Source: Cryobacterium sp. N22 (GTDB lineage: Bacteria > Actinomycetota > Actinomycetes > Actinomycetales > Microbacteriaceae). From it: 57,479 nt of DNA. Each line of letters begins with the position of its first letter. Positions within the stretch are counted from its first letter, which is position 1. The DNA is taken from NCBI RefSeq assembly GCF_002929555.1, contig NZ_PJJP01000018.1:1-57479 (forward strand). The letters run 5' to 3'. Under the pieces are notes generated by a model that saw only the letters and a list, made by a program, of their open reading frames with translations, was not told where the DNA came from and did not search any database. Made by a program: the position numbers and the translations under genes. Positions 44,613-53,035 of the stretch are shown here, piece by piece.

Positions 44613-45821
44613 CTAGTCGGTGGTGCGGGCAAAGACGTAGTGTTCGATCAGGTGATCGGCGATGGCCATCGACGAGGTGGCGGCCGGGGATGGAGCGTTG
44701 CGCAGCAGCGTGACCGGGCCGACCTGATCGACCGCGAAGTCATCGAGGAGGGTTCCGTCGCGGCCCCAGGCCTGGGCACGCACCCCGGCGGCGGTCTTCT
44801 GGGTGAGGTCGCGCATCCGCAGCTCAGGGATGAACCGGCGGGCCTTGCGGAAGTACAGGGGTTTCACCAGTGAGCCGCTGATCTCGTCGATGCCCATCCG
44901 CCAGTGCTGTTTCGCGAGGGCACCGGCCCCCGGCCAGCGCAGCGACTCCCAGGTGTCCTTCGGTGAGACGGTCAGCCAGCCGTAGCCCTCGCGGGCCAGC
45001 GCCGGCACCGCATTGGGGCCCACATGCACGTCGTCGTAGACACCGCGGGTGAAGTGCACCCCGAGAAACGGGAACCGCGGGTCAGGCACCGGGTAGATCA
45101 TGCCGCGCACCAGGTCGGTGCGGGCGGGGTCCAGCGCCCAGTACTCGCCGCGGAACGGCAGGATCTTGGGCGAGGGGTCCGCGCCCACCAGCCGCGCCAC
45201 CACGTCGGACTGCAGCCCGGCGCAGGCAATGACCCTGTCGAAGAGTTGCTCGCCCGTCGTTGTGCGCACCCGCACGCTCGGGCCGTCGATGTGCAACCCG
45301 ACGACCTCCTGGCCGGTGAGGATGGTGCCGCCGTTGCTGCGGACATCCTGCGCCATTGCCTCGGTGATCGCGCCGTAGTCGACGGCCGCGGTGTGCGGCG
45401 AGTGCACCGCCGCGATGCCCGCCACGGACGGTTCGATCTCGCGGAGGCGGGCGAGGCCGTCAAGGCGGGCCAGATCGGGTACCCCGTTGGCGAGCGAGCG
45501 CCGTTCGATGTCGGCCAGGGCGGGCAGCTCGGACTCGTCGACCGCGACGACGAGCTTGCCCACCTCGCGGTACGGCAGGTTCTTCTCGGCGCAGTAGTCG
45601 CGGATGCTGACGCGGCCCGCGGCGCACAACTGAGCCTTGAGCGTGCCCGGCTGGTAGTAGAGGCCGGCGTGCACCACCCCGGAGTTGCGGCCGGTCTGGT
45701 GCGCTGCGAGCCGGTCTTCCTTCTCGAACACCGTGACGTCGCCGAGGCCGCGCAACACCAACGCCCGCGCAATGGCGACCCCCACGATGCCGCCGCCGAT
45801 GATCGCAATGCGCTCGCCCAT
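44613..45821 (-). CDS. lhgO: L-2-hydroxyglutarate oxidase-like FAD enzyme (LhgO)
   Basis: The 402-aa protein starts with the FAD motif IAIIGGGIVGVAIARAL and has the LhgO features QTGRNSGVVHAGLYYQPG and GWLTVSPKDTWESL. LhgO oxidises L-2-hydroxyglutarate to 2-oxoglutarate at the membrane, passing electrons to quinone. The ATG at 45821 was chosen since the dinucleotide motif starts there and AAAAGGACGG lies upstream; the frame continues open into repeat-like DNA. It is convergent with the RpiR gene. Confidence 0.85.
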   Translation of the reverse strand: MGERIAIIGGGIVGVAIARALVLRGLGDVTVFEKEDRLAAHQTGRNSGVVHAGLYYQPGTLKAQLCAAGRVSIRDYCAEKNLPYREVGKLVVAVDESELPALADIERRSLANGVPDLARLDGLARLREIEPSVAGIAAVHSPHTAAVDYGAITEAMAQDVRSNGGTILTGQEVVGLHIDGPSVRVRTTTGEQLFDRVIACAGLQSDVVARLVGADPSPKILPFRGEYWALDPARTDLVRGMIYPVPDPRFPFLGVHFTRGVYDDVHVGPNAVPALAREGYGWLTVSPKDTWESLRWPGAGALAKQHWRMGIDEISGSLVKPLYFRKARRFIPELRMRDLTQKTAAGVRAQAWGRDGTLLDDFAVDQVGPVTLLRNAPSPAATSSMAIADHLIEHYVFARTTD

Positions 45822-46175
45822 GCCCGTCCGTCCTTTTCCACCGCCTGTTGGCGGACCACCGGTTCGACGAACCCCGCACGGTGGCATCCTGCCCCCGGAA
45901 AGATGCCCGGGCAATGCCCGGCCCAGCGACAAAGTGGTCTCCGGGCTGGCGCGCCGTCCCCGCCGGCCCGCTGTCGGCCTCCCACGAAAGCGGTGAAACG
46001 GCTACCTCACGGAGATGAAGCAACCACACGACCGCTCTCGCGAAAACGTCCCCACCCCACCTCCCGCGAAAGCGGTGAAACGGCTACCTCACCGAGATGA
46101 AGCAGCCACACGACCGCTCTCGCGGGATGCCGGGGCGCGGGCTGGGGATAAGTTCGGCGCGGCGACGGGGTCAAG
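45822..46175. other. 354-bp gene-free stretch between divergent genes, holding two repeat copies
   Basis: No convincing gene was seen. The stretch contains the lhgO ribosome site at its left end, two tandem copies of repeat family B (45985-46124) and a TAAGTT hexamer near 46148 that may serve the DUF559-type gene. Confidence 0.6.
45985..46124. repeat. Dispersed inverted-repeat element, family B copies 3 and 4 in tandem
   Basis: Copy 3 runs from CGAAAGCGG (45985) to CCGCTCTCGCG (46032-46042); copy 4 from CGCGAAAGCGG (46065-46075) to CCGCTCTCGCG (46114-46124). Their interiors (GGCTACCTCAC, AGATGAAGCA) are nearly identical, with a period of 82 bp. Confidence 0.9.
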
Positions 46176-47105
46176 GTGCATCCTCTGGGGATGAAACGGC
46201 GCACCGAGATACCTTCAGCTCTACGCGGGCGTGCGTTCAGCCACCAAGAAGGGCTGGCCGAGGGCATGACGCGGGCTCGGATGCGTGGCGACGACCTGGC
46301 CACGCCGTACTACGGCATCCGCTCTCAACCCCTGGATTCGACCGACCCGCTCGCCCACGTGCGTGCCTACCTGCCCCATCTCAGCGGGGAGCAGTTCTTC
46401 AGCCACACCAGCGCGGCTCTGATCCACGGTTTGCCGCTGCCGCTGCGCCTCGCCACGGACCCCCGCGTGCACGTGTCGACGCACATCGCCGGGTTTCGGC
46501 ACGGCGGCCGCGGGGTGGTGGGGCACCACGTGCAAAGCGACCGTGTTCGGGTTGTCGCCGTGAGCGGAGTGCCGGTGACGGCTCCGGTCGACACGTGGTG
46601 TCAGCTGTCCACCCTGTTGGCGTTGGACACCCTCATTGAGGTGGGAGATGCACTGGTGCGACGCAAGCGGCCGCTGGCAACCATGGACGAGCTGCGCAGT
46701 GGCGTGATGCGCTACACCGGGCAGCGGGGCGCGAAGAGGCTGCGTGAAGCCTTCGAGTCAGTGCGGCCCCGCACGGATTCAGCCAAGGAGACAGCGACCA
46801 GGCTGGTGATCGTGCGCGCCGGGCTGCCCGAACCGGAGGTGAACGGTGAGATTTTCAATCGGCTCGGCCGCAAGATCGCGACCGGAGATCTGGTCTTTCG
46901 CGGGTACCGGGTCTTGGTGGAGTATGACGGCGAGCAGCACCGTACGGACGAGGAACAGTATCACTGGGACGTGGACCGTCTTGACGCGATCATGGAGGCC
47001 GGCTGGCGCGTCATCCGCGTCAATAAATCGCACCTGAGGATGTCGCCCTCGCCCGCCCTGCGGAAGATCACCACGGCTCTGGCTGCCGCAGGGTGGCGCC
47101 CGTGA
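46176..47105 (+). CDS. DUF559-type endonuclease-fold protein with AbiEi-like N-terminal region
   Basis: The protein has 309 aa from the GTG at 46176; the ATG at 46191 is an equally likely start. The N-terminal part (FFSHTSAALIHGLPLP, VTAPVDTWCQLS) resembles the AbiEi-like region common in actinobacteria. The C-terminal VLVEYDGEQHRTDEEQYHWDVDRLD and GWRVIRVNKSHL match the DUF559/Vsr-like PD-(D/E)xK nuclease fold. Such proteins are widespread and of unknown role, possibly remnants of defence systems. No partner toxin gene is present. Confidence 0.75.
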   Translation: MHPLGMKRRTEIPSALRGRAFSHQEGLAEGMTRARMRGDDLATPYYGIRSQPLDSTDPLAHVRAYLPHLSGEQFFSHTSAALIHGLPLPLRLATDPRVHVSTHIAGFRHGGRGVVGHHVQSDRVRVVAVSGVPVTAPVDTWCQLSTLLALDTLIEVGDALVRRKRPLATMDELRSGVMRYTGQRGAKRLREAFESVRPRTDSAKETATRLVIVRAGLPEPEVNGEIFNRLGRKIATGDLVFRGYRVLVEYDGEQHRTDEEQYHWDVDRLDAIMEAGWRVIRVNKSHLRMSPSPALRKITTALAAAGWRP

Positions 47106-47107
47106 GG

Positions 47108-47170
47108 CACGAAAGCGGCCCCGTGGTCGTTTCTCGGTGCGGGAGGTAGCCACGCGGCCGCTCTCGCGAG
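47108..47170. repeat. Dispersed inverted-repeat element, family B copy 5
   Basis: GAAAGCGG (47111-47118) pairs with CCGCTCTCGCG (47158-47168), with GTGGTCG/TAGCCAC inside. It begins directly after the DUF559-type gene; a partial third arm CCGAGAGCGGCCGCT follows. Confidence 0.8.
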
Positions 47171-47212
47171 ACAGCGGGACCCGAGAGCGGCCGCTAGGCG
47201 GGAGGGGGAAGG

Positions 47213-48154
47213 CTAGGCAGGCAGGGCGAAGGCCTCGCCGACGAGGGCCTCAGTGCGGGTGAAGAGGTGTGCGGCGACGCCGCGGTCGAGCGAGGTGCGG
47301 GTGGGGCGCTGCAGGGTCGGGGCGCCCCGGGTGAGGAGCCGCGGGCCGTAGTACTGGCCACCGACGGCGGCGGGGTCGGTCGTCGCGCGCACTGTCGACC
47401 CGGCGCCGGCATCCTTGCCCTGAGCGCCGATGAAGCCCTGCAGGGTGTCGGCGAAGCGCTTGGCCCGGCTGACCTCGTTGACCCCGCGGATGCCGGGCGT
47501 GAGTCCCGAGATCGAGTAACCGGGGTGCGCAACCAGGCTCTGCACACCGTCGGGGCCGCCCTGTCCGGCCGCGCGCAGCCGGCGGTCGAGTTCGAAGCCG
47601 AACACCTGCATAGCGATCTTGGACTGCGCGTAGGCCTTCCAGTTGTTGTAGGTGACCTCCAGCTGCAGGTCGTCGAGTGATGAGTCCAGCAGCCGGGAGA
47701 TCATCGAGCCGAGCGACACCACCCGGCTGCCCGGGGTGCGCTGCAGCACGGGCAGCACCAGGCTGGAGAGCAGGAAGTGCCCGGTGTAGTTGGTGGCGAG
47801 CACCAGTTCGGCACCGTCCAGGCTTACGGAGCGGTCCTGGGGCGGGTGCACGATGCCGGCGTTGAGGATGAGGCCGTCCAGCCGCGGGAATTCCCGCATC
47901 CGCTCGGCGGCGCGGCTCACGGACCCCAGGTCGGCCACGTCGAGGACCAGGCTCGAGACGGATGCTCCCCGCACCCGACCGCGGATCGCGGCGATCGCCG
48001 CCGCGGCCTTGGCCGGGTTGCGGCAGGCCAGCACCACGTGGGCGCCGGCGCCGGCCAGCTGCTCACTCGTGAAGTAACCCAGGCCCGCGTTGGCGCCCGT
48101 GACGACGAAGGTGCGGCCGGACTGGTCGGGCAGCGCGCGCGGGTTCCAGTTCAC
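47213..48154 (-). CDS. Short-chain dehydrogenase/reductase
   Basis: The 313-aa protein has the NAD(P) motif TGANAGLGYF, NAG in LILNAGIVHPP, the catalytic Ser in SLGSMIS and YAQSK (Tyr-Lys). It resembles retinol dehydrogenase/WWOX-like SDRs used on varied hydrophobic alcohols. The substrate is unknown. Its start overlaps the stop of the chorismate mutase gene by 4 nt, so the two form an operon. Confidence 0.85.
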   Translation of the reverse strand: MNWNPRALPDQSGRTFVVTGANAGLGYFTSEQLAGAGAHVVLACRNPAKAAAAIAAIRGRVRGASVSSLVLDVADLGSVSRAAERMREFPRLDGLILNAGIVHPPQDRSVSLDGAELVLATNYTGHFLLSSLVLPVLQRTPGSRVVSLGSMISRLLDSSLDDLQLEVTYNNWKAYAQSKIAMQVFGFELDRRLRAAGQGGPDGVQSLVAHPGYSISGLTPGIRGVNEVSRAKRFADTLQGFIGAQGKDAGAGSTVRATTDPAAVGGQYYGPRLLTRGAPTLQRPTRTSLDRGVAAHLFTRTEALVGEAFALPA

Positions 48155-48606
48155 GCGGAGGCGGCGGGGTGGGCCGGGTCTGCGGAATCCGACGGGCCGT
48201 CGGTGCCCGCGGGAGTGGATGCGGCGGCAGTGGGCGATGCGGCGGGGCGCGACGCGGCGGTGCCCGCGGTCCGGGCGCCGCCGGACGAGTCGCCGGCGAT
48301 CTTCTCGTGGTGGTGGATGACCTCGGCGATGATGAAGTTGAGGAACTTCTCGGCGAACGCCGGGTCGAGTCTGGCCTCCTCGGCGAGGCCGCGGAGGCGC
48401 TGGATCTGCAGGAACTCCCGGGCGGGGTCGGCCGGCGGCAGGCCGTGCTGGGCCTTCAGCCTTCCCACGCTCTGGGTGAACTTGAACCGCTCGGCGAGCA
48501 GGTGGATGAGTGCGGCATCGATATTGTCGATGCTCTGGCGAATGCCCTGCAACTCGTTGATCGCGTCCTGCCCCGCGTCAGCGGGCAATTCCTCGTTTAC
48601 AGCCAT
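48151..48606 (-). CDS. Chorismate mutase (AroQ class II)
   Basis: The 151-aa protein rearranges chorismate to prephenate for Phe and Tyr synthesis. The AroQ helix motif IRQSIDNIDAALIHLLAERF is followed by VGRLKAQHGLPPADPAREF. After about 105 aa there is a 45-residue Ala/Pro/Ser/Thr-rich tail not needed for catalysis. The ATG at 48606 was chosen by homology; TATCGT stands exactly 6 nt upstream on the minus strand. Overlap with the SDR gene is 4 nt. Confidence 0.88.
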   Translation of the reverse strand: MAVNEELPADAGQDAINELQGIRQSIDNIDAALIHLLAERFKFTQSVGRLKAQHGLPPADPAREFLQIQRLRGLAEEARLDPAFAEKFLNFIIAEVIHHHEKIAGDSSGGARTAGTAASRPAASPTAAASTPAGTDGPSDSADPAHPAASA

Positions 48607-48640
48607 GCCCTTACGATATTGCACCCGCCCGGATGCCCGC

Positions 48641-48711
48641 GCCGAGTTGCCCCGTTCCGGACGAGTTGCCCCGGCACGGCCGGGCAACTCGTCCGCAGGT
48701 GGGCAGCTCGC
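48641..48711. repeat. Nested inverted repeat, family A copy 2
   Basis: GCCGAGTTGCCCC, then CGGACGAGTTGCCCCGG pairing with CCGGGCAACTCGTCCG (48680-48695), then GGGCAGCTCG. It is nearly the same as the copy at 33545-33614. It begins 13 bp after the DMT exporter stop in the minus direction. Confidence 0.85.
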
Positions 48712-48723
48712 TAGGCCGGCGGG

Positions 48724-49665
48724 TCAGGCGGTGCGCGGCACCGCGATCGGCAGGCGCAGTCGCTTCTGGGTGAGCAAAATGCCGAGCAGCACGAGCACCG
48801 CCCCGGCCGGTTCGTGCCAGGAGAACGTTTCGGCCAACACCAGCACGCCGAGCAACACGCCGACCACCGGGGTCACGTAGGTCACCGTCGAGGTGGTCGT
48901 CGGCCCCCAGGCCCGCAGCACGTTGATGTGCCAGATGTACGCGAATCCGGTGCCGAGCACCCCGAGGGTGAGCAGGCTGAGCACGATCGGCACGCTCAGG
49001 GTCACCGGCTGCCAGGCGAGCACGGGCGTGAGCACGAGCATCACGACGCCGGCCAGGCCGATGTTCAGGAAGGCGAAGGTGGTGCCCGCGATGGGCCGGC
49101 CGCTGAGGTGCTTGCGGGTGTACCCGAAGGTGAAGCCGTAACAAAGCGCCGCGCCCAGGCAGGCGAGCTGGCCCCAGAGGTCGCCGGACAGCTCCGAGTA
49201 CTGCCACGGCGCGATGATCACGACCACGCCCACGATGCCGATCAGCACCCCGATCACCTGGTCGCGGGCCAGTTTTTCCACCCTGAACACGGCGGTGACC
49301 ATCAGCGCGGTCATGATGGGCGTGACGGCGTTGTAGATGCTGGCCAGGCTCGACGAGACGTACTGCTCCGCCCAGGCGAACAGCAGGTGCGGCACGACGC
49401 ATCCGGTGAGCGCGATCACCAGGAAATGGAGCCAGACGACGCCCTCCCGGGGCAGCACCGGACCGCGGTTCACCCGCGGGCGGGTGGCCAGCACGATGAG
49501 GCCGAGCGTGAGCCCGCCGAACACCAGGCGTGACCAGGCCACCTGGCCGAAGCTCACGCCGTCGAGGGCGACCTTCATGAACAGGAAGCTGGCGCCCCAG
49601 ACCACGCCCATCCCGAGGAATTGCAGGGCGACCCTGGGGTCGCGGGGGCTGGAATTGTCGGTCAC
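48724..49665 (-). CDS. DMT family (EamA) transporter
   Basis: The 313-aa protein has ten membrane helices in two EamA repeats (GMGVVWGASFLFMKVAL and GAALCYGFTFGYTRKHL). Family members export amino acids, nucleobases or drugs; the substrate is unknown. The GTG at 49665 has TAGGGT exactly 6 nt upstream on the minus strand (49672-49677), a clear leaderless start. Confidence 0.9.
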   Translation of the reverse strand: MTDNSSPRDPRVALQFLGMGVVWGASFLFMKVALDGVSFGQVAWSRLVFGGLTLGLIVLATRPRVNRGPVLPREGVVWLHFLVIALTGCVVPHLLFAWAEQYVSSSLASIYNAVTPIMTALMVTAVFRVEKLARDQVIGVLIGIVGVVVIIAPWQYSELSGDLWGQLACLGAALCYGFTFGYTRKHLSGRPIAGTTFAFLNIGLAGVVMLVLTPVLAWQPVTLSVPIVLSLLTLGVLGTGFAYIWHINVLRAWGPTTTSTVTYVTPVVGVLLGVLVLAETFSWHEPAGAVLVLLGILLTQKRLRLPIAVPRTA

Positions 49666-49757
49666 TCGCTGACCCTAGCCCACCGGCGCGGTGCCCGGCG
49701 GGCACTCTGACCGCCGCCGACGGTGATGTCCGAAAATCGCGGGCGGATGACCGTAAA

Positions 49758-50423
49758 TCAGCTGGGTGTGACCCGCCGGCGGGGGGCCCGCGGGTCGCGG
49801 TACTCCACGGCCTTGCCGTCGAACAGGTCGAGTCGTTTGTGCAGCCCGGCCTGCACGACGGGCCACTCGTCGGCGAGGACGGAGTACACGGCGGTGTCCC
49901 GCCAGGACCCGTCCGCCCGGCGCTGCACCCGCCGGTGGATGCCCTCGAACTGGGCTCCGATGCCCAGGATCGCGGCCCGGGAGCGCGAGTTGAGCACGTC
50001 GGCCTGGATCTTGACCCGGCCGAAGCCGTTGTCGAAGGCGGCGCCGAGCATCAGCAGCTTGGTTTCGGGGTTCACCGCGGTGCCCCACACCTGCGGGGCG
50101 TATGCGGTCCAGCCCAGGTGCAGCGCCTCGTTGGGCAGGTCGATGTCGCCTAGCGTCGAGGTGCCGACCAGGTCGCCGGCGTGTGGGCCGGAGACAACAC
50201 GAACGGCGTACGGCTGGGCATCCCACTGGTAGTAATTGAGGGAGAAGGCCACGAAGTCGTCGAGGTCGGCGGGCAGTCCGTGCGGGCCGCCGCCGTAGCC
50301 GCCGGCGAAGACGGCCGGATGCGCGATGGCGCGGTGCAGCTCGGGGAGGTGGGCCCGGCTGAGCGGTTCCAGGCACACGAAGCGCCCCGTCAGCAGCGTC
50401 GCGTGGGGTGGTAGCGCAGTCAC
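49758..50423 (-). CDS. GNAT family N-acetyltransferase
   Basis: The 221-aa protein fits the RimJ/RimL-like GNAT group, with LLTGRFVCLEPLSRAHLPEL at the start and VWGTAVNPETKLLMLGAAFD near the acetyl-CoA site. It transfers acetyl groups to an amine on a protein or small molecule. The GTG at 50423 was chosen since AAGGGAGAA lies upstream. It follows purA on the same strand but is separated by a hairpin. Confidence 0.85.
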   Translation of the reverse strand: MTALPPHATLLTGRFVCLEPLSRAHLPELHRAIAHPAVFAGGYGGGPHGLPADLDDFVAFSLNYYQWDAQPYAVRVVSGPHAGDLVGTSTLGDIDLPNEALHLGWTAYAPQVWGTAVNPETKLLMLGAAFDNGFGRVKIQADVLNSRSRAAILGIGAQFEGIHRRVQRRADGSWRDTAVYSVLADEWPVVQAGLHKRLDLFDGKAVEYRDPRAPRRRVTPS

Positions 50424-50440
50424 GTGGGTTCTCCCTTCGC

Positions 50441-50497
50441 CGAACCGTGAGCTGAGCCCCAAAAACTCGGGGTCTTCGGGGCTTTACTCACGGTTCG
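50441..50497. repeat. Inverted-repeat hairpin, family C copy 1, 3' of purA
   Basis: CGAACCGTGAG (50441-50451) pairs with CTCACGGTTCG (50487-50497), and AGCCCC (50455-50460) with GGGGCT (50478-50483). It lies 13 bp after the purA stop. A related element is at 52352-52412. Confidence 0.85.
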
Positions 50498-50510
50498 CGG
50501 GCGGTGCGGG

Positions 50511-51797
50511 TTAGTCGATGAGGTCGTGACGGGTGAGGATGGCCTCGCGGTCGGGGCCCACGCCGATCGCGGAGATGCGGGCGCCGCTCATCGCTTCGAG
50601 GGCGAGCACGTAGTCCTGGGCGTTCTTGGGCAGGTCCTCGAAGTGGCGCACCATGGTGATGTCCTCGGTCCAGCCGGGGTACTCCTCGTAGACCGGCTTC
50701 GCGTGGTGGAAGTCGGACTGCGACACGGGTACCTCGTCGAAGCGCACACCGTCGACCTCGTAGGCGACGCAGACCGGGATGGTGGCCAGGCCCGTGAGCA
50801 CGTCGAGCTTGGTGAGCACGAAGTCGGTGACACCGTTGATGCGGGCCGTGTACCGGGCGATCGGGGCGTCGTACCAACCGCACCGGCGCGGGCGACCGGT
50901 GGTGGTGCCGAACTCGAAGCCCTTGGCGCGCAGGAATTCGCCGGACTCGTCGAACAGCTCGGTGGGGAACGGGCCGGCGCCGACACGGGTCGTGTAGGCC
51001 TTGACGACCGCGATGATGCGGTCGATCCGGTTCGGGCCGATGCCGGACCCGGTGACCGCGCCGCCGGAGGTGGCGTTGGAGGAGGTGACGAACGGGTAGG
51101 TGCCGTGGTCGACATCCAGCATCGTGGCCTGGCCGCCCTCGAACAGAACGGTCTTGCCGTCGGTGAGAGCCTGGTGCAGCAGCAGCGCGGTGTCGGCGAC
51201 CATGGGGCGCAGGCGCTCGGCGTAGCTGAGCAGGTCGTCGACGATCTCGTCGACCGTGATGGCCCGGCGGTTGTATACCTTGACCAGCATGTGGTTCTTC
51301 TGGCCGAGGGCACCCTCGACCTTCTGGCGCAGGATGTTCTCGTCGAACAGGTCCTGGATGCGAATGCCGACCCGGTTGATCTTGTCGGCGTAGGTCGGGC
51401 CGATGCCGCGGCCGGTGGTGCCGATCTGGCGCTTGCCCAGGAACCGCTCGGTGACCTTGTCCATGGTGCGGTGGTACTGCGTGATGACGTGGGCGTTGGC
51501 GCTCACGCGCAGCTTCGACACGTCCACGCCGCGGGAGCTCAGCGCGTCGAGCTCCTCGAAGAGGACCTCGATGTCGACGACGACGCCGTTGGCGATCACC
51601 GGGGTGACGCCGGGGGTGAGGATACCGGAGGGCAGCAGGTGCAGCGCGTACTTCTCGTTGCCCACGACCACGGTGTGGCCGGCGTTGTTGCCGCCGTTGA
51701 ACTTGACGACGTAGTCGACCCGGCTGCCGAGGAGGTCGGTGGCCTTACCCTTACCTTCGTCGCCCCACTGGGCGCCGATCAGAACAATTGCTGGCAT
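50511..51797 (-). CDS. purA: Adenylosuccinate synthetase
   Basis: The 428-aa enzyme joins IMP and aspartate using GTP, the first step from IMP to AMP. Motifs are [40 protein letters not shown] and [12 protein letters not shown]. The ATG follows the DUF3151 stop by 3 nt, with GAGGAGACAA further upstream inside that gene, so the two are co-translated. Confidence 0.97.
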   Translation of the reverse strand: MPAIVLIGAQWGDEGKGKATDLLGSRVDYVVKFNGGNNAGHTVVVGNEKYALHLLPSGILTPGVTPVIANGVVVDIEVLFEELDALSSRGVDVSKLRVSANAHVITQYHRTMDKVTERFLGKRQIGTTGRGIGPTYADKINRVGIRIQDLFDENILRQKVEGALGQKNHMLVKVYNRRAITVDEIVDDLLSYAERLRPMVADTALLLHQALTDGKTVLFEGGQATMLDVDHGTYPFVTSSNATSGGAVTGSGIGPNRIDRIIAVVKAYTTRVGAGPFPTELFDESGEFLRAKGFEFGTTTGRPRRCGWYDAPIARYTARINGVTDFVLTKLDVLTGLATIPVCVAYEVDGVRFDEVPVSQSDFHHAKPVYEEYPGWTEDITMVRHFEDLPKNAQDYVLALEAMSGARISAIGVGPDREAILTRHDLID

Positions 51798-51800
51798 GGG

Positions 51801-52319
51801 TTAGTTGTCTCCTCGAATAACAAAGGCGGCGGTCGGCGGGGCCGGGTCGTCGCCGGGCGAAACGGCGGGTTGAATCGCCGGGAACATCTGGGTCTCGGTG
51901 TGCTGCGAACGCAGCCGGCTGATCACGGTGGGGTCTGCGCCTTCGAGGAACGCGGTGAGGCGTTCGAACTCGTCGGTCTCGCCGATCTCGGCCGCGGCGC
52001 GGCGGAGGGCGAACAGCGCACGGAGCACTCCCCGGTTGGGTTCGTGCGCCCACGGGATCGGTCCCTGGCCACGCCAGCCCGCCTTGCGGAGGGCGTCGAG
52101 GCCGCGGTGGTAGCCCACCCGGGCATAGGCGTACGCCTCAAGCAGGCGACCCTGGCTGTGCGTGTAGTCGGCGAGCGCCGACCAGGCCAGCGATGACTTC
52201 GGATGCGCCGCCACCACGGTCGCAATATCCTGCGTTGCGGTTCGGCTGAGCGCTTCGGTCACCTCCGGTTCCGCGGGTAGGAGGGTCTCGGGCTGGTCGA
52301 TCAGATTTGCGCCGGTCAC
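51801..52319 (-). CDS. DUF3151 family protein
   Basis: The 172-aa soluble, helical protein matches the actinobacterial DUF3151 family, with HPKSSLAWSALADYTHSQGR and AYAYARVGYHRGLDALRKAG, resembling a tetratricopeptide-like fold. Its function is unknown; the link to purA may matter. The GTG at 52319 has TAGTAT 5 nt upstream on the minus strand. Confidence 0.9.
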   Translation of the reverse strand: MTGANLIDQPETLLPAEPEVTEALSRTATQDIATVVAAHPKSSLAWSALADYTHSQGRLLEAYAYARVGYHRGLDALRKAGWRGQGPIPWAHEPNRGVLRALFALRRAAAEIGETDEFERLTAFLEGADPTVISRLRSQHTETQMFPAIQPAVSPGDDPAPPTAAFVIRGDN

Positions 52320-52351
52320 ACTCGATACTACCGCGACCCGAGATTCAGCCC

Positions 52352-52412
52352 CGCGAGCTGTGACTTAAGCACCAAAAATCGCGAGATTCTGGGGCTTGAG
52401 TCACAGTTCGCG
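52352..52412. repeat. Inverted-repeat hairpin, family C copy 2, 3' of tetR
   Basis: CGCGAGCTGTGACTTAAGC (52352-52370) pairs with GCTTGAGTCACAGTTCGCG (52394-52412) with two mismatches. The interior (CCAAAAATCGCGAG) resembles copy 1 (CCAAAAACTCGGGG). It lies 12 bp after the tetR stop. Confidence 0.85.
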
Positions 52413-52424
52413 GGAGGAGACGAG

Positions 52425-52997
52425 TCAGGCGAGCAGGCCGCCGGAGAGGGACTCGAGGATGGCCGCGGAGACCTCGTCGCGGTGGCGGTCCGGCTCGAAG
52501 ACCAGCCATTCCAGGCCGGCCATGAGCACGGCACCGAACACGCTCGACGCCATCAGCCCGCTGGTGCCGGCCGCCGCGGTGGCCGGCTTGGCCTCGGCGA
52601 TGGCCTCGGCGAAGACCGCGAGGGCGTCGTGCCGCAGGGCGAACAGGGTCTTCTGCCAGGCCCGGTCGGTGCGGAAGATCTCGGCCGCCATCAGCTTGGC
52701 CAGGCCCGCATTGGCCTCGATCCGGTCGAGCAGCACCGTGATCAACGCCTCCAGCGCGGCCCGGCCATGCAGGCCGTTGCGTGCCTCGCGGAGGGTTTCG
52801 GCGAGCGCGCCGACCCCCTCCTGCAACAGCGCCTCGAAGAGGTTGTCCTTGGAGCTGAAGTTGTAATACAGGCTGCCCTTGGCCACCCCGGCGAGCTCCG
52901 CGACGTCGTCCATCGTGGTGCCGGTGATCCCCCGGGTGGCGGCCAGCTCCAGCGCGGCATCCAGGATCGCCCGTTTCGTTCCAGTCGCGCGGGGCAT
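52425..52997 (-). CDS. TetR family regulator of the YhgE/pseudo-ABC locus
   Basis: The 190-aa protein has a TetR HTH (TTMDDVAELAGVAKGSLYYNF) and a ligand domain. The ATG at 52997 was chosen for AAAGGACC upstream. It is the last gene of a minus-strand operon, 38 bp after the YhgE/Pip gene. TetR-type palindromes in the divergent control region (55875-55890, 55963-55974) are the likely operators, so it probably represses both divergent modules. Confidence 0.88.
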   Translation of the reverse strand: MPRATGTKRAILDAALELAATRGITGTTMDDVAELAGVAKGSLYYNFSSKDNLFEALLQEGVGALAETLREARNGLHGRAALEALITVLLDRIEANAGLAKLMAAEIFRTDRAWQKTLFALRHDALAVFAEAIAEAKPATAAAGTSGLMASSVFGAVLMAGLEWLVFEPDRHRDEVSAAILESLSGGLLA

Positions 52998-53035
52998 GGC
53001 CGGTCCTTTCGTCGCTCTCGTGTCGGGCTCGCAGC

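Noticed and set aside
46176..47105. Type IV toxin-antitoxin pair (AbiEi-like antitoxin)
   Set aside because: There is no AbiEii-like nucleotidyltransferase neighbour, and the C-terminal half is a DUF559-type nuclease fold.
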